Source: an uncultured Prochlorococcus sp. (GTDB lineage Bacteria; Cyanobacteriota; Cyanobacteriia; PCC-6307; Cyanobiaceae). From it: a stretch of 57,068 nt of DNA. This document shows positions 33,301 through 44,675 of the stretch, piece by piece. A model generated the notes under the pieces. It saw only the letters and a program-made list of their open reading frames with translations. It ran no database searches and was not told the origin of the DNA. Position numbers and translations under genes: made by a program. The DNA lies in the NCBI GenBank assembly GCA_902535185.1, contig CACAST010000002.1, forward strand, positions 1 through 57,068, given 5' to 3'. Every line of letters starts with the position of its first letter. Position 1 is the stretch's first letter.

Positions 33301-34282
33301 TATATCCAATACTTCCTTTTAGATCAATACTATTGGAACTTTTATTAAATGGCACATTTAGATTAAAATTCGAAGTCAATGTTCCATAATTTAACTTTTC
33401 TGATTTACCAATTAAATTATTATCTTTACAAAAAAAACTAGTTGAATCTGAATTTATATTTTCTGAGAAAGCCTCCGCTTTTATTTTTAAATTAGTAAAA
33501 GAAAATCTTCCTTTACAAAATGTTTCATTTGGTAATTTATTAAATTTAAAGTTAGATCTGAAATTTCCTTTTTTAAAACTAATTTTTCTATTACCAATAA
33601 TATATTCAGAATTCTTAAGATCTAAACCTCTAGAAAATAGATCCAGTTTTAAAAAGTCTTGATTTAATTTTGTATTAAATTTTAATTTTAAAAAACCTTT
33701 TTCATCAAAATTTGATTTTACATTTGCAATAATTTCTCTATTCCTCGACTTATAAATGATGTTACCTTTTACTTTTGTTTTTAATCCTGATTTTTTAAGA
33801 TTTAGAATTGAATATTTGTTTAATTTAAAGTTCAATTCATATTTTGATTGTGATTTTTCTGTAATTCGATCATTTTTATAAGATTCGTCCCTTTTAAAAA
33901 AATCTCTATCTATATTTATAGCGGCTTCCTTAGGACTTATTTTTACAATCCATTTTTGTTTTAAAAAAGATCTAAAAGGCATAATGCCCACATATATATT
34001 TTTGGCTTTAATTTCAGAATCTATATTTTTTTTATCATTAATTTTTGAATTACCCAAAGAAATACCTAGAAATCTAATGCCGACATAATCACCTAAATCA
34101 ACATTTTTATCTAAAAGATACTCAATATTTTTTTCTAATTCTAATTTCCTAGAACTATAAGTTTCTTTTAGAAAATTATTTAATAAAAAAGAGCCTAAAA
34201 AACCTAAGGGTAAAACCATCCCTACTAAAAGTATCTTAGTATTTAAATTTAGAGATCTAATTTTTTTCAAGTTAGAGCCCAA
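30326..34282 (-). CDS. TamB/DUF490-family outer-membrane biogenesis protein
   Basis: 1318 aa with N-terminal TM, long beta-repeat-like body and C-terminal segment (VGKDLNVSGLIKLEKGIANLYTTPFKL...RSTPSYNRSQIIGLIGGNS...ITDSINFAFQTVPGRDDISPLGILTFQANPNLELLGSYDSNGEWKSQVQLFFRY) typical of TamB. Confidence 0.82.
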   Translation of the reverse strand: MGSNLKKIRSLNLNTKILLVGMVLPLGFLGSFLLNNFLKETYSSRKLELEKNIEYLLDKNVDLGDYVGIRFLGISLGNSKINDKKNIDSEIKAKNIYVGIMPFRSFLKQKWIVKISPKEAAINIDRDFFKRDESYKNDRITEKSQSKYELNFKLNKYSILNLKKSGLKTKVKGNIIYKSRNREIIANVKSNFDEKGFLKLKFNTKLNQDFLKLDLFSRGLDLKNSEYIIGNRKISFKKGNFRSNFKFNKLPNETFCKGRFSFTNLKIKAEAFSENINSDSTSFFCKDNNLIGKSEKLNYGTLTSNFNLNVPFNKSSNSIDLKGSIGYINSLNPDIQLLGNIPYWYDRRGINFGDIDTSFKINRTQLSNLNIFRKNDIRGFITAKGKFKGKITNPDISINFNIDYPHFKGIRIRETWEGDIKNDKNLFLLNMKAKKSPIPSFLTIKFDSDLKLDNLSFSRIFNSNKGSIEVFKENDSYIWKANNFPLDELELSIDKNQFDRINGIINGDGLISSNQSYLDGRIAWSLGKYRNINLANSLFDFRVIDNSFYINSSLYPIDGGIIEVEYDSSKNNLINTKLTNISTSWTILTAFDIFNFDNKKDIPISKFNILDDLEINKDNKSFKERIDFIKKLKESNNDFEDKFNLKKYISKFKSRYNGKLTIKGDRPLNYKLNARLNGYLNVPKDENKNIKEEFAIDLEGGLLRGKGSLKIKNLPLSSANIFLNQPRDFMGGLDINLFYDLDKKSFSSEISTNNSSIKNNEIIFDKGFIEFTNSIFDIDFSLLINDSKTPLNIKGEIPIDRSDDLDLRLFGNGKLFELIENFTDEFFTFKKGDLNLRMIIKGTLNKPILNGFIAIKDSEVDLYNNIIKDINSSIIFDFDSAQIENLEAISEDSGKFLVKGFMPFYQNDPRKGRINFKTNKFNIKTDNLNFLLDSDLDLTGSFESPVLGGSISFNNGFFNFNSTNQSNKKDNNSKLKEDKKEWPELFWNNNENIEIISNETILNSVLLGETLPNYLDNLFFDNLVLKLGPEFKVQYSEMVQAYLNSIVDLKINGGVGKDLNVSGLIKLEKGIANLYTTPFKLDKNKENYITFASRSGVVPYIIFSLVSKVPDSIIPISENNKDSNISGDLDVSATSSGFGSFGIGNSRLIKIEASYEGFLDQLSFADENKRIQLRSTPSYNRSQIIGLIGGNSANLINRAFISQLNNADAFSERFQLSLYPALIENNDSLNKVFSNENLDIENDSQSSSNEEFSSQAWVAEIGLDITDSINFAFQTVPGRDDISPLGILTFQANPNLELLGSYDSNGEWKSQVQLFFRY

Positions 34283-34334
34283 AAATAGAGTAGGCTTACA
34301 AAATATAAGAAATTAATCAGGTCAAAGCCACTAA

Positions 34335-34778
34335 ATGTCTTTTTTTGAACTATTAGAGAAAACACCCAAAATTTTTGGATTCTTAGGAATACTTCTTTTC
34401 ATTTGCACAATAGCAGCTTTTATATTTAATTTTGGTTTTAAATTTCGAATAATTGGAGCAACTATCTTTTCATTATTACTTTCTTTGAGTAGTTGGGCAT
34501 TTATACAAAGTTACTCCGAAAATGTTGTAATAGAAGGTGCAAAATATGTTCCAATTGTTTATGATAACGGGTTCGATTTGATTATTGCTAAAGCAGATGA
34601 TGACTTTCCAGAAGAATCTATCGAACCAACTTTAGAACAATTATCGGAAAACTTAAGGAAAGGTAGTAGATCTGGTGCGAATGTAAAAATAAAGATAAGA
34701 AAACTTGAAAAAATTTCAGATGGTGTAAGTAAACCAGTGGTTATAGGAGAAGTTCAGAAAAATGTCAAAATGAATTAG
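34335..34778 (+). CDS. Ycf51/DUF2518-like protein
   Basis: Two N-terminal TM segments followed by a soluble domain (VVIEGAKYVPIVYDNGFDLIIAKADDDFPEESIEPTLEQLSENLRKGSRSG) as in cyanobacterial Ycf51-family proteins. Confidence 0.62.
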   Translation: MSFFELLEKTPKIFGFLGILLFICTIAAFIFNFGFKFRIIGATIFSLLLSLSSWAFIQSYSENVVIEGAKYVPIVYDNGFDLIIAKADDDFPEESIEPTLEQLSENLRKGSRSGANVKIKIRKLEKISDGVSKPVVIGEVQKNVKMN

Positions 34779-34789
34779 TCTGTTAAAAA

Positions 34790-35209
34790 ATGGAAAGTAA
34801 AACCTTTTTAGATTTTTTGCCAACCAATTTTAGACATGAGAAATCTTTTTTTATTCAAAATAATCTAACTGACTTTGAAAAATTAAGTAATCTTTCAGAC
34901 TTAGATATAAATGAGATTCAAAGAAAATCTTCACTATGTACATCGAATAATCTAAAGAAAATTAGAGCTATAGCTATTTTTAAAAAAGAAATTGGAATTT
35001 CTCCACCGCAAGCATATTTACTTTTGCATTGCGGTATATCTTCTCTTAAATCATTATCAGAATCTACCCCTTACGAATTAGAACGCAAAATTGGTAGATT
35101 AGAAAGAATTCTTAGGGTAAAAACTGAGACAGATATAACTTTTACTCTCTTAAGAGAATGGATTAAAAAAGCTAGTCAAATCGACAAATCTATTGAAAAT
35201 ATTGGATAA
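34790..35209 (+). CDS. DUF4332-like helix-hairpin-helix protein
   Basis: Repeated HhH-like segments: LSNLSDLDINEIQRKSSLCTSNNLKKIRAIAIFKKEIGISPPQAYLLLHCGISSLKSLSESTPYELERKIGRLER. Confidence 0.62.
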   Translation: MESKTFLDFLPTNFRHEKSFFIQNNLTDFEKLSNLSDLDINEIQRKSSLCTSNNLKKIRAIAIFKKEIGISPPQAYLLLHCGISSLKSLSESTPYELERKIGRLERILRVKTETDITFTLLREWIKKASQIDKSIENIG

Positions 35210-35243
35210 AAAAATTTTTTAATGTAGACTTTAAAAAAAGTAA

Positions 35244-35516
35244 GTGATAATGAAACATTTGTTATTTTTTCTATTTTTGTTTTCTAACTCTTTAGCTCCT
35301 GTTTTAAGTCAATCTAACTTATTGGAAACTGTAAAAAAGAATCCAAAGGAAGCTAAGAATTTATGTAATAAGTTTAGAGAGTTTAATTCAAAAGGCATTT
35401 CAGCTAGTTCAGATAAAGCTATAGAGTATGTATCAAACAAAAAAAAATTAACTCCCGTTAACGCAGAGATCTTTTCTATTTACGTCATTGGGCTGCACTG
35501 CCCAGACATTATTTAA
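35244..35516 (+). CDS. Small putative secreted hypothetical protein
   Basis: Hydrophobic signal-like N-terminus MKHLLFFLFLFSNSLAPVLSQS; ends 7 bp before the next CDS. Confidence 0.68.
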   Translation: MIMKHLLFFLFLFSNSLAPVLSQSNLLETVKKNPKEAKNLCNKFREFNSKGISASSDKAIEYVSNKKKLTPVNAEIFSIYVIGLHCPDII

Positions 35517-35523
35517 AGCCTAA

Positions 35524-37104
35524 ATGTCTGGTTCAAGATGGTTTGACAAGTCTCTAGTACTTAGAGATGGAGTAAGACTTATATCCAGGATTTGGTTACC
35601 TAATAGTAATGGGCCATGGCCTGCATTATTGATGAGACAACCATATGGCAGGGAAATAGCTTCAACTATTACCTATTCTCACCCAGAATGGTGGGCTTCC
35701 AATGGGTATATGGTAATAATTCAAGATGTTAGAGGAATGGGTTCTTCTGAAGGAATTTTTAGTGGTTTTTCTCAAGAAGCTAGCGATACTTCAGAAACAC
35801 ATGAATGGGTAAGGTCTCTAAAAGAATGTAATGGGAAACTTGGCTTATATGGTTTTTCATATCAAGGATTTACTCAACTAATTGGTGAATTAAATTCAAG
35901 GCCGCCCGATTGTTTATCTCCAGCAATGACTGGGATGAATATTAAGGATCATTGGTGCTCAGATGGAGGAGCATATTGGTGGCATAACAATATTGCATGG
36001 GGACTTCAAATCGCAGCACTAAAAATGAAAAGAGAAAATAAATTGCTTGAGTGGGAAAAGATAAGACTAGCCTTAGAAAATAAAAGTTATTTAAGGGAAG
36101 GAATTGATACTTTAAAAAAATATGATCCCAATAGTTTTGTTTTGGAATGGCTTAAAAATTTAAATTATGAGCGCCCATTTGAAGAATTTAAACCAATTTC
36201 AACATGGATTAAACAACCTATGTTAATTATTGGAGGACTTTGGGATCCACATTTAAAAGGTGCCTTTGATCTTTATAAAAAATCTAAGGAAGCTGGTGGA
36301 AGCCCAGAGATTATTATTGGGAATGCGACACATCTTAATTGGTGGGAGGGATCACAAGAATCTTTATTAAAATTCTTTGATAAACATTTAAAATCTGATG
36401 AAAAATTTGATTCTAAGAATTCTAAAGACGAGAAAAAAATATGGAATATTTCATTAAATAAATGGGAAGAATTAGATAATAAATTTCTCCCTGAATTTAT
36501 TTTTGGGCTAAAAAGCGATGGGATAGCAAATGTAGAAGTTGAAGATGGAAGTCTGACCTTGAATTCAAAAGGATCAGGATGGTTCACAATTGTTAATGAC
36601 CCATGGAGACCTACTCCATCTGACGGTGGTCATTTAGGTCCAAATCCAGGAAAGTTTAATAGAAGTATTATTGATGAACGCCTTGATGTAGGTGTTTTTC
36701 AAACTAATTCTTTTGAAGAAGATCAATATTTGAGAGGAGTTCCGACATTAGAAATCCAAGTAAAAAGTGATGAGCCCAATTTCGATATCTGCCTTGCTTT
36801 ATCTCTAGTTGAAGAAGGTAATGAAAAGGTGAATCAATTTTCAACCGGTTTCTTAAGGGTTAAAAACTCCAAAATAAGTGAAGAATGCATTTATCAAATA
36901 ACAATGCAGCCAACAAATATTTGTTTGATTAAAGATAGCAAGCTTCGCTTATCTATATCTGCAGCAGCTTTTCCCGCTATTGGAGTTAATCCTGGATTTG
37001 AGGAGGGAAACGTTGGAGCCCCTTCAGCAAATCATAGAGTTATTACTCTAAGTTTTAGCCTTAAAAGAGCATTTATGAAAATGACCCCTTTTTTTTATAA
37101 ATAA
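35524..37104 (+). CDS. CocE/NonD-type hydrolase (X-Pro dipeptidyl-peptidase S15-like)
   Basis: RQPYGREIASTITYSHPEWWASNGYMVIIQDVRGMGSSEG, nucleophile region LGLYGFSYQGFTQL, GGLWDPHLKG, C-terminal beta domain. Confidence 0.9.
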   Translation: MSGSRWFDKSLVLRDGVRLISRIWLPNSNGPWPALLMRQPYGREIASTITYSHPEWWASNGYMVIIQDVRGMGSSEGIFSGFSQEASDTSETHEWVRSLKECNGKLGLYGFSYQGFTQLIGELNSRPPDCLSPAMTGMNIKDHWCSDGGAYWWHNNIAWGLQIAALKMKRENKLLEWEKIRLALENKSYLREGIDTLKKYDPNSFVLEWLKNLNYERPFEEFKPISTWIKQPMLIIGGLWDPHLKGAFDLYKKSKEAGGSPEIIIGNATHLNWWEGSQESLLKFFDKHLKSDEKFDSKNSKDEKKIWNISLNKWEELDNKFLPEFIFGLKSDGIANVEVEDGSLTLNSKGSGWFTIVNDPWRPTPSDGGHLGPNPGKFNRSIIDERLDVGVFQTNSFEEDQYLRGVPTLEIQVKSDEPNFDICLALSLVEEGNEKVNQFSTGFLRVKNSKISEECIYQITMQPTNICLIKDSKLRLSISAAAFPAIGVNPGFEEGNVGAPSANHRVITLSFSLKRAFMKMTPFFYK

Positions 37105-37156
37105 TTATTTTTTTGGTTAATCATTTGATATTATAAATCCTTAATATCTACCAGTC

Positions 37157-39421
37157 ATGATCGAAACAATTCAAGCAGACTGGATTAAATCAGAAGCTAT
37201 CAACCTAGAAAATTGTTGCAATGATAATCCATTAAAAATATTAGGTCCTCATTTTTATAATGAACAATGGGTTGTAAGGGTATGGATGCCTGAAGCACAC
37301 GAAGTTAAAATAAATTTTAAAAACAATACCTATAAGGCAGAAAGCATAAATCATAAGTGGCTTTTTGAAGCCATCCTGCCTGAAAATCCAAATTATAATT
37401 ACGAAATAAATATTTCACGAGGAGGGATCACACATACACAACATGACCCTTGGTCGTATAGAGAAGAGTGGATGGGAGAAGTTGATAGACATCTTTTTGC
37501 AGAAGGTAATCATCATCATATTTGGGAAAAAATGGGAGCACATCTCATTGAAGAAAAGGATCAAAAAGGAGTCATGTTTTGCATTTGGGCACCAAATGCA
37601 AAATCAATCTCGATAATTGGAGATATTAATTCTTGGGATGGAAGACATCATCCAATGCAAAAAAGATTAGGGGGAATTTGGGAACTATTCATGCCAACAA
37701 TGCAGGAAGGCGACACATATAAATACGAAATAAGAACACAACAAGGCCATATTTATGAGAAAGCTGATCCATACGGTTTTCTTCATGAAATCAGACCTCA
37801 AAATGGTTCAATAGTTTCAAAATTGAAAAACTTTAATTGGAATGATAGTTCTTGGATTTCAAATAGAGATTCTTCTAGTCAAATTAACAAGCCAATTTCA
37901 GTTTATGAAATGCATTTAGGAAGTTGGCTCCATGAATCAATAGATAATAAATATCTGGAGGACAATGGTGAACCAAGAGACCCGGTGCCTGCAGCCGATT
38001 TAAAACCTGGAACCAGATTTTTAACTTATCCAGAATTAACAAAGAAACTCATCCCTTACGTAAAAGAGAGAGGATTCACTCATATTGAACTAATGCCAAT
38101 ATCTGAACATCCTTTCGATGGTTCTTGGGGATACCAAGTTACAGGCTGGTATGCACCAACAAGTAGATTTGGCACCCCAAATGAATTTAGAGAGTTTGTA
38201 AATAAATGTCATGAAGAGGGTATAGGCGTAATTCTTGATTGGGTGCCTGGTCATTTTCCAAAAGATAAGCATGGTTTAGCATTTTTTGATGGTTGTCATC
38301 TTTATGAACATGGAGATTCACGCATAGGTGAACACAAAGAATGGGGAACCCTAATCTTTAATTACAGCAGAAACGAAGTAAGAAATTTCTTAGTAGCCAA
38401 CCTCGTTTATTGGTTTGAAGAGTTTCATATTGATGGCATAAGAGTAGATGCTGTAGCTTCCATGCTTTACAGAGATTATCTACGTCCAGATGGAGAATGG
38501 ATCCCCAATGAAAATGGTGGAAATGAAAATATAGAAGCCGTTAAATTTCTTCAACAGGCTAATCATGTACTCTTCCAACATTTCCCAGGTGCACTTTCTA
38601 TCGCTGAAGAATCAACAACTTGGCCAATGGTAACCAAACCAACTGACATGGGAGGGTTAGGGTTTAACTTGAAATGGAATATGGGATGGATGCACGATAT
38701 GCTTGATTATTTTGAAATAGATCCTTGGTTTAGGCAATTCCATCAAAATAGTGTAACTTTCTCAATCACATATAACTATACAGAGAACTTTATGCTTGCA
38801 CTTAGTCATGATGAGGTTGTCCATGGAAAAAGTCATCTTTTGCATAAAATGCCTGGCGATGACTGGAAGAAATATGCAAATACTCGAGCATTACTAACTT
38901 ATATGTGGACCCACCCTGGTAAAAAAACGATATTTATGGGAATGGAATTTGGGCAAAGACAAGAATGGAATGTTTGGGATGATCTGCAATGGGAGTTACT
39001 AGAATTTGAGCCTCATAAAGGTATCAGAAACTTGATTGATGACCTAAACGTTCTTTATAAAAATGAACCTGCATTATGGAAAAATGACTTTGATCCATAT
39101 GGATTCCAATGGATTGATTGTAATGACAAATCTAATTCGGTTATAAGTTTCATGAGGAGAGAAAACTATACCAATGAATGGCTTGTAGTTGTTGCTAACT
39201 TTACACCTAATACTCATGGGTCATACAAAGTAGGTGTTCCTGTGGAAGGATTCTATAAAGAAATATTTAATTCAGATGGCTCTAGATACGGGGGCAGTAA
39301 CAAGGGAAATATGGGGGGTAAAGAAACTATAAATTACAATATTCATGATTATCAAAATGCTCTAGAACTTGCTTTACCGCCATTAAGCGTGAGTATCTTC
39401 AAACATCGATCAAAAAAGTAA
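37157..39421 (+). CDS. glgB: 1,4-alpha-glucan branching enzyme
   Basis: GH13 motifs: [52 protein letters not shown]. Confidence 0.97.
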   Translation: MIETIQADWIKSEAINLENCCNDNPLKILGPHFYNEQWVVRVWMPEAHEVKINFKNNTYKAESINHKWLFEAILPENPNYNYEINISRGGITHTQHDPWSYREEWMGEVDRHLFAEGNHHHIWEKMGAHLIEEKDQKGVMFCIWAPNAKSISIIGDINSWDGRHHPMQKRLGGIWELFMPTMQEGDTYKYEIRTQQGHIYEKADPYGFLHEIRPQNGSIVSKLKNFNWNDSSWISNRDSSSQINKPISVYEMHLGSWLHESIDNKYLEDNGEPRDPVPAADLKPGTRFLTYPELTKKLIPYVKERGFTHIELMPISEHPFDGSWGYQVTGWYAPTSRFGTPNEFREFVNKCHEEGIGVILDWVPGHFPKDKHGLAFFDGCHLYEHGDSRIGEHKEWGTLIFNYSRNEVRNFLVANLVYWFEEFHIDGIRVDAVASMLYRDYLRPDGEWIPNENGGNENIEAVKFLQQANHVLFQHFPGALSIAEESTTWPMVTKPTDMGGLGFNLKWNMGWMHDMLDYFEIDPWFRQFHQNSVTFSITYNYTENFMLALSHDEVVHGKSHLLHKMPGDDWKKYANTRALLTYMWTHPGKKTIFMGMEFGQRQEWNVWDDLQWELLEFEPHKGIRNLIDDLNVLYKNEPALWKNDFDPYGFQWIDCNDKSNSVISFMRRENYTNEWLVVVANFTPNTHGSYKVGVPVEGFYKEIFNSDGSRYGGSNKGNMGGKETINYNIHDYQNALELALPPLSVSIFKHRSKK

Positions 39422-39538
39422 GAAGGCTCATTTAATTTAGTGCTTCATATAAATGTTCATATAACGTTTTTGCTCTGCTTTACATTGTAAGATTTTTAAG
39501 TTGGATTTTAATTTTTTTTTATAATATCGAGTTGAAAA

Positions 39539-40579
39539 ATGGGTCAAGATTTACCACTACTACTTTCTGCCGCATTAGGTAAAAAAGTGAATAGGCCTCC
39601 AGTATGGATGATGAGGCAAGCAGGAAGATATATGAAAATCTATAGAGATTTAAGGGAGCGTTACCCAAGCTTTAGGGAGAGGTCTGAAAATCCAGAACTA
39701 TCATATGAGATTTCTATGCAGCCTTTTCATGCTTTCAAACCGGATGGTGTGATACTTTTTTCAGATATTCTCACCCCTCTTCCAGGGATGGGAATAAATT
39801 TTGAAATAATAGAAAGTAAAGGTCCAATTATTGAGGATCCAATAAGAACTCTTAACCAGGTAGAAAATTTAAAAGAATTAAATCCAAGTGAAAGTTTAAG
39901 TTTTGTTGGGCAAGTTCTTACTTCACTAAGAAAAGATGTGAATAATGAGGCAACAGTTTTAGGTTTTGTTGGCGCACCTTGGACTCTTGCTGCGTATGTA
40001 GTTGAAGGTAAAAGCAGTAAAAATTATTCTTTAATAAAATCTATGGCTTTTAATGAACCAGATTTACTTCATAAACTTCTTGATCATTTTGCAAAATGCA
40101 TTGGTGAATATCTTAAATATCAAATAAAATCTGGAGCGCAAGTAGTACAAATTTTTGATTCATGGGCTGGTCAACTAAGCCCACAAGATTATGATATCTT
40201 TGCTGGGCCGTATCAAAAAAAGGTTGTTGACATTGTAAAAGCGGAATACCCTGAAACACCAATAATTCTTTACATTTCAGGAAGTGCTGGTGTCATTGAA
40301 AGAATGGCAAACACTGGAGTCGATATAATCTCATTAGACTGGACAGTAGATATTGAAGAGGCATGTGAGAGAATCCCTACCGGGATAGGAATTCAAGGTA
40401 ATGTTGACCCAGGCATTTTATTCGGGAACAAAGAATCAATAAAAGAAAGGATAGATAATACTTTCAATAAAATTAAAGACAGAAAATATATTCTTAATTT
40501 GGGTCATGGGATTTTACCTGGGACTCCAGAAGAAAATGCTCAAACATTTTTTGAACATGGGAAAAAACTCACTTACTAG
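39539..40579 (+). CDS. hemE: Uroporphyrinogen decarboxylase
   Basis: [70 protein letters not shown]. Confidence 0.97.
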   Translation: MGQDLPLLLSAALGKKVNRPPVWMMRQAGRYMKIYRDLRERYPSFRERSENPELSYEISMQPFHAFKPDGVILFSDILTPLPGMGINFEIIESKGPIIEDPIRTLNQVENLKELNPSESLSFVGQVLTSLRKDVNNEATVLGFVGAPWTLAAYVVEGKSSKNYSLIKSMAFNEPDLLHKLLDHFAKCIGEYLKYQIKSGAQVVQIFDSWAGQLSPQDYDIFAGPYQKKVVDIVKAEYPETPIILYISGSAGVIERMANTGVDIISLDWTVDIEEACERIPTGIGIQGNVDPGILFGNKESIKERIDNTFNKIKDRKYILNLGHGILPGTPEENAQTFFEHGKKLTY

Positions 40580-40587
40580 TCAAAGTC

Positions 40588-41571
40588 TTGGCATATAAAA
40601 ACTTATTAATCACAGGTGCGAATGGATGTGTTGGCCAATATTTAGTTGATTGGTTTTTAAAAAACACAAAATTCAGGCTTTATCTAATGGTAAGAGACAA
40701 AAGTAAGTTGCCAATTTCTGTTCAAGACAATAAAAAAGTCAAGTTAATGGTGTGTGATATTAGGGAATCATATAGGTACAAAAAGGAAATTAGTCAAATT
40801 AATTACCTAATACATACTGCTACAGCTTGGGGAGATCCAAGAAGAGCCTATGAAGTAAACGTTAAAGCCTTTAAAGAATTACTTGAAATGCTTGATATTG
40901 AAAAGTTAGAAAAGATTATTTATTTTTCAACAGCTAGCATTCTTGATACTCAAACAGAATTAATGAGGGAATCATTGATTTATGGAACAGAGTATATTCA
41001 AACAAAATATGAATGCTTCCAGAGACTTAGAGAAAGCTCATTTGCAGAAAAAACTTTCGCTGTTTTCCCTACCTTGGTTTTTGGAGGAAATCTTGGAAAA
41101 AAAAGTAAATATCCCGTAAGTTATTTAACTAGTGGATTGAAAGAAATCGGGAAATGGCTTTGGTTAGCAAGATTTTTAAAACTCGATTCTAAATTTCACT
41201 TTATACACGCAAATGATATAGCCCAGATTTGCGGGTTTCTAATTAAAAATCATAAAGAAGAGCAATACAAAGGCTTTAGAAAATTTGTCCTAGGTCAAAA
41301 ATTCATTTCAATTGATCATGCCATAATTACACTTTTAAAAAGAAACAATATGAGGAGATATTTTGCGATACCCCTTACACAAAAAATTCTAAAAATATTA
41401 TTAAGAATTCTTCCCATCCAAACCACCCCTTGGGATAGCTTTAGTATCAAGAAATATAACTTTAACCATGTCCCCATCACTAATCCTGAGACTTTCAAAC
41501 TTAAAAGTTATGCCAAATCACTAAATGATATTTTAAGGTTATCAAAGTTACCAAGCTGTAATAACAATTAA
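40588..41571 (+). CDS. NAD-dependent epimerase/dehydratase (extended SDR)
   Basis: TTG start; NAD motif LLITGANGCVGQYLV, IYFSTASIL, and YGTEYIQTKYECF. Confidence 0.83.
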   Translation: MAYKNLLITGANGCVGQYLVDWFLKNTKFRLYLMVRDKSKLPISVQDNKKVKLMVCDIRESYRYKKEISQINYLIHTATAWGDPRRAYEVNVKAFKELLEMLDIEKLEKIIYFSTASILDTQTELMRESLIYGTEYIQTKYECFQRLRESSFAEKTFAVFPTLVFGGNLGKKSKYPVSYLTSGLKEIGKWLWLARFLKLDSKFHFIHANDIAQICGFLIKNHKEEQYKGFRKFVLGQKFISIDHAIITLLKRNNMRRYFAIPLTQKILKILLRILPIQTTPWDSFSIKKYNFNHVPITNPETFKLKSYAKSLNDILRLSKLPSCNNN

Positions 41572-41630
41572 AATTCTCACAGTTAGGTTCCCAAAGCCTT
41601 GTAATATATATAAATAAGTAAATTTTAATT

Positions 41631-41981
41631 ATGTTACGTTCAATCTTTGCAGGGTTATTCGCAATAGTTTTAACTCTAGGTCTAGGAATTTCATCAGTTT
41701 CAGCTAAAACTGTTGAAGTAAAACTTGGAACGGATGCTGGAATGCTTGCATTTGAACCAAGTACAGTAACCATTAGTGCTGGAGATACAGTTAAATTCGT
41801 CAATAATAAACTTGCCCCTCACAATGCTGTTTTTGATGGGCATGAGGAATTAAGTCATGCGGACCTAGCTTTTGCTCCAGGAGAGTCTTGGGAAGAAACA
41901 TTTGATACTGCTGGAACTTATGATTACTATTGCGAGCCACACAGAGGTGCTGGAATGGTAGGTAAAGTTGTTGTTGAATAA
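41631..41981 (+). CDS. petE: Plastocyanin
   Basis: Signal peptide ending SSVSAKT; copper ligands in [10 protein letters not shown] and [18 protein letters not shown]. Confidence 0.97.
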   Translation: MLRSIFAGLFAIVLTLGLGISSVSAKTVEVKLGTDAGMLAFEPSTVTISAGDTVKFVNNKLAPHNAVFDGHEELSHADLAFAPGESWEETFDTAGTYDYYCEPHRGAGMVGKVVVE

Positions 41982-42041
41982 ATCATTTAATACTTAAGTA
42001 CTTTTTACTTAATACTTACTACAGTCATAATTATATTTTGA

Positions 42042-44627
42042 TTGATGAAAATAGTTCCAAGCGAATTTTCTAATTCTGCTTGGAGCTGTTTTATTTTTGC
42101 CAAAGAAATTGCTTATAAAAATTATCAACAAAATGTAGACTCTGATAATTTATTATTAGCTCTTATAAAAGATGACAATATTACAAAAAAGATTTTAAAA
42201 AAAAATAATGTAAATCTTAAAGATCTTGAGAAGGAAATAATTTCTACCTTAAATGCGAAGGCAAAAATGAGAAATAAACAAGATAATTTATATATTGGTG
42301 ATACTCTTCACAAAATATTTTTGAAGGCAAATGATATTAAAAATACTTTAGATGATGTAGTGATATCAACAGAACACTTAGTTTACGGTTTCACTTATGA
42401 TAATAATTATGGATTTCAAATTTTAAATCAAAAAGGTATTCCAGAATTTCTTGAAATTATAAAGAAAATGAAGTCAGATCCGGCAGTAAAAGATGAATTT
42501 AACAGTTCTAATGAGTCTTTGGAAAAATATGGTATTGATCTAACTCAATCTGCACGAGATGGGATTTTAGACCCTGTCATTGGTAGGGATGAAGAGATTA
42601 GAAGAACAATTCAAATATTAAGTAGAAGAACAAAAAATAATCCAGTTCTTATTGGAGAACCTGGGGTTGGGAAAACAGCCATTGTAGAAGGGTTAGCTCA
42701 AAGAATTATTAATGGCGATGTACCTTCTGCGCTTCAAGACAGGAAACTAATTTCATTAGATATGGGTTCACTTTTAGCTGGAGCAAAATATCGTGGAGAA
42801 TTTGAAGAAAGAATAAAAAATATTTTAAAGAAAGTGAAAGAATCAGACGGTAAGATTATCCTTTTTATTGATGAAATTCATACGGTAGTTGGTGCGGGCG
42901 CTAGTGGAGGTTCTTTAGATGCAAGCAACTTATTAAAACCAATGCTTGCGAGAGGAGAACTTAGATGTATTGGTGCTACAACTATTAATGAACATAAACA
43001 AAACATAGAAAAAGATCCTGCTTTAGAACGAAGATTTCAAAAGATAAAAGTTGATGCTCCTTCAATAGATGATACTGTATCAATTCTAAGAGGATTGAGA
43101 GAAAGATACGAAGTTCATCATAGTGTGAGAATTTCTGATAATGCTTTAGTTGCTGCTGCAACCCTTAGCGAAAGATACATTAACGATAGATTTCTTCCTG
43201 ACAAAGCAATAGATCTAATCGATGAAGCAGCCTCAAGATTAAATATGGTCATAACTTCCAAACCTGAAGAAATTGATGAAATTGATCGAAAAGTTCTACA
43301 GTTTGAGATGGAAAAATTATCTTTAAAAAGAGAAACGGATGATTTTTCTATAGAAAGATTAAACAAAATCAATAACGAACTTATATCCCTTAAAGATAAA
43401 CAGGCAGAATTAGGCGCTCAATGGAAAAAAGAAAAAGATGAAATTGATGAGATTAGCACTATAAAAGAAGAAATTGAATCTGTTCAATTGCAAATAGATC
43501 AGGCCAAAAGGAGTTTTGACCTCAACAAAGCAGCAGAATTAGAATTTGGAACTTTAAATTCTTTGCAAAAAAAATTGAAAGAAAAAAGTGAGTCCCTAGT
43601 AAATTCTCAAAAAAATGGAGATACAAGTCTTTTAAGACAAGAGGTGACTTTTGATGACATTGCAGAAGTTGTCTCAAAGTGGACCTCTATTCCAGTAAAG
43701 AACTTAAACCAGTCAGAAAAAGATAAACTCTTGAGCCTCGAGTCAATCCTTAAAGAAAAAATTATTGGTCAAGATAGTGCAATTAGGGCAGTTGCAGATT
43801 CCATTAAGAGATCAAGGACTGGTCTAAATGATCCAAGCAAGCCATTAGCCAGTTTTCTCTTTTTAGGTCCAACTGGTGTTGGGAAAACAGAGCTAAGCAA
43901 AGTAACAGCCAAAATAATATTCGATTCAAATTCTTCAATTACAAGACTGGATATGTCTGAATATATGGAAAAGCATTCAGTGAGCAAAATTATAGGTGCG
44001 CCTCCTGGATATTTAGGTTTCGAATCAGGCGGTCAACTAACTGAAGCTGTACGCAAAAATCCTTATTCATTAATACTCCTAGATGAAATAGAGAAAGCTC
44101 ACAAAGATATTTTAGATATTCTCTTACAGGTTCTTGATGATGGAATCATTACTGATGGTAAAGGTCGCACAATCAATTTCAAAAATTCAATCATTGTTCT
44201 CACAAGTAATTTAGGAAGTCAATCAATAAATGATTTATCAGTTAGAAAAGAAGATACAAATGAAATTAAAAAAGTTGTAGATAATAAAATTAAAAAATTT
44301 TTCAAGCCTGAGTTTTTAAATCGACTTGATGAAATAGTTATTTTTAATAATTTAGAATTAAATGACATAAAAGAAATTGCAAAAATCCAGCTTCAACATT
44401 TAGAAAAAAGACTTAACAAAAAAAACTTAAAATTCAAAATTACGGATGAAGCAATTAACAAACTTGTCGAAAATAGTTTCGATCATGCCTATGGTGCAAG
44501 GCCTTTAAAAAGAATTATTCAAAAACAAATTGAGACAAAAATTGCAAATAATATATTGAATAATCAATACCTTAATAAAGACGAGATTAATATTTATCTG
44601 ATTAATGGAGAAATAAATGTTGATTAA
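42042..44627 (+). CDS. clpB: ClpB-type AAA+ disaggregase (start probably ATG at 42045)
   Basis: Two AAA+ modules: [52 protein letters not shown]; middle coiled-coil domain present. Confidence 0.92.
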   Translation: MMKIVPSEFSNSAWSCFIFAKEIAYKNYQQNVDSDNLLLALIKDDNITKKILKKNNVNLKDLEKEIISTLNAKAKMRNKQDNLYIGDTLHKIFLKANDIKNTLDDVVISTEHLVYGFTYDNNYGFQILNQKGIPEFLEIIKKMKSDPAVKDEFNSSNESLEKYGIDLTQSARDGILDPVIGRDEEIRRTIQILSRRTKNNPVLIGEPGVGKTAIVEGLAQRIINGDVPSALQDRKLISLDMGSLLAGAKYRGEFEERIKNILKKVKESDGKIILFIDEIHTVVGAGASGGSLDASNLLKPMLARGELRCIGATTINEHKQNIEKDPALERRFQKIKVDAPSIDDTVSILRGLRERYEVHHSVRISDNALVAAATLSERYINDRFLPDKAIDLIDEAASRLNMVITSKPEEIDEIDRKVLQFEMEKLSLKRETDDFSIERLNKINNELISLKDKQAELGAQWKKEKDEIDEISTIKEEIESVQLQIDQAKRSFDLNKAAELEFGTLNSLQKKLKEKSESLVNSQKNGDTSLLRQEVTFDDIAEVVSKWTSIPVKNLNQSEKDKLLSLESILKEKIIGQDSAIRAVADSIKRSRTGLNDPSKPLASFLFLGPTGVGKTELSKVTAKIIFDSNSSITRLDMSEYMEKHSVSKIIGAPPGYLGFESGGQLTEAVRKNPYSLILLDEIEKAHKDILDILLQVLDDGIITDGKGRTINFKNSIIVLTSNLGSQSINDLSVRKEDTNEIKKVVDNKIKKFFKPEFLNRLDEIVIFNNLELNDIKEIAKIQLQHLEKRLNKKNLKFKITDEAINKLVENSFDHAYGARPLKRIIQKQIETKIANNILNNQYLNKDEINIYLINGEINVD

Positions 44628-44675
44628 ATTTCTAATTAAAGAATCCTATATGACTTTAAAATTAATAACTTTAAT

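Noticed and set aside
36273-36587. 104-aa minus-strand ORF
   Set aside because: Antisense to the CocE/NonD-type hydrolase; no motif support.
39421-39538. Direct repeat TTCATATAA...TTCATATAA in the glgB-hemE spacer, considered as regulatory repeat or CRISPR-like
   Set aside because: Only two short AT-rich copies, no spacer regularity; too weak to call.
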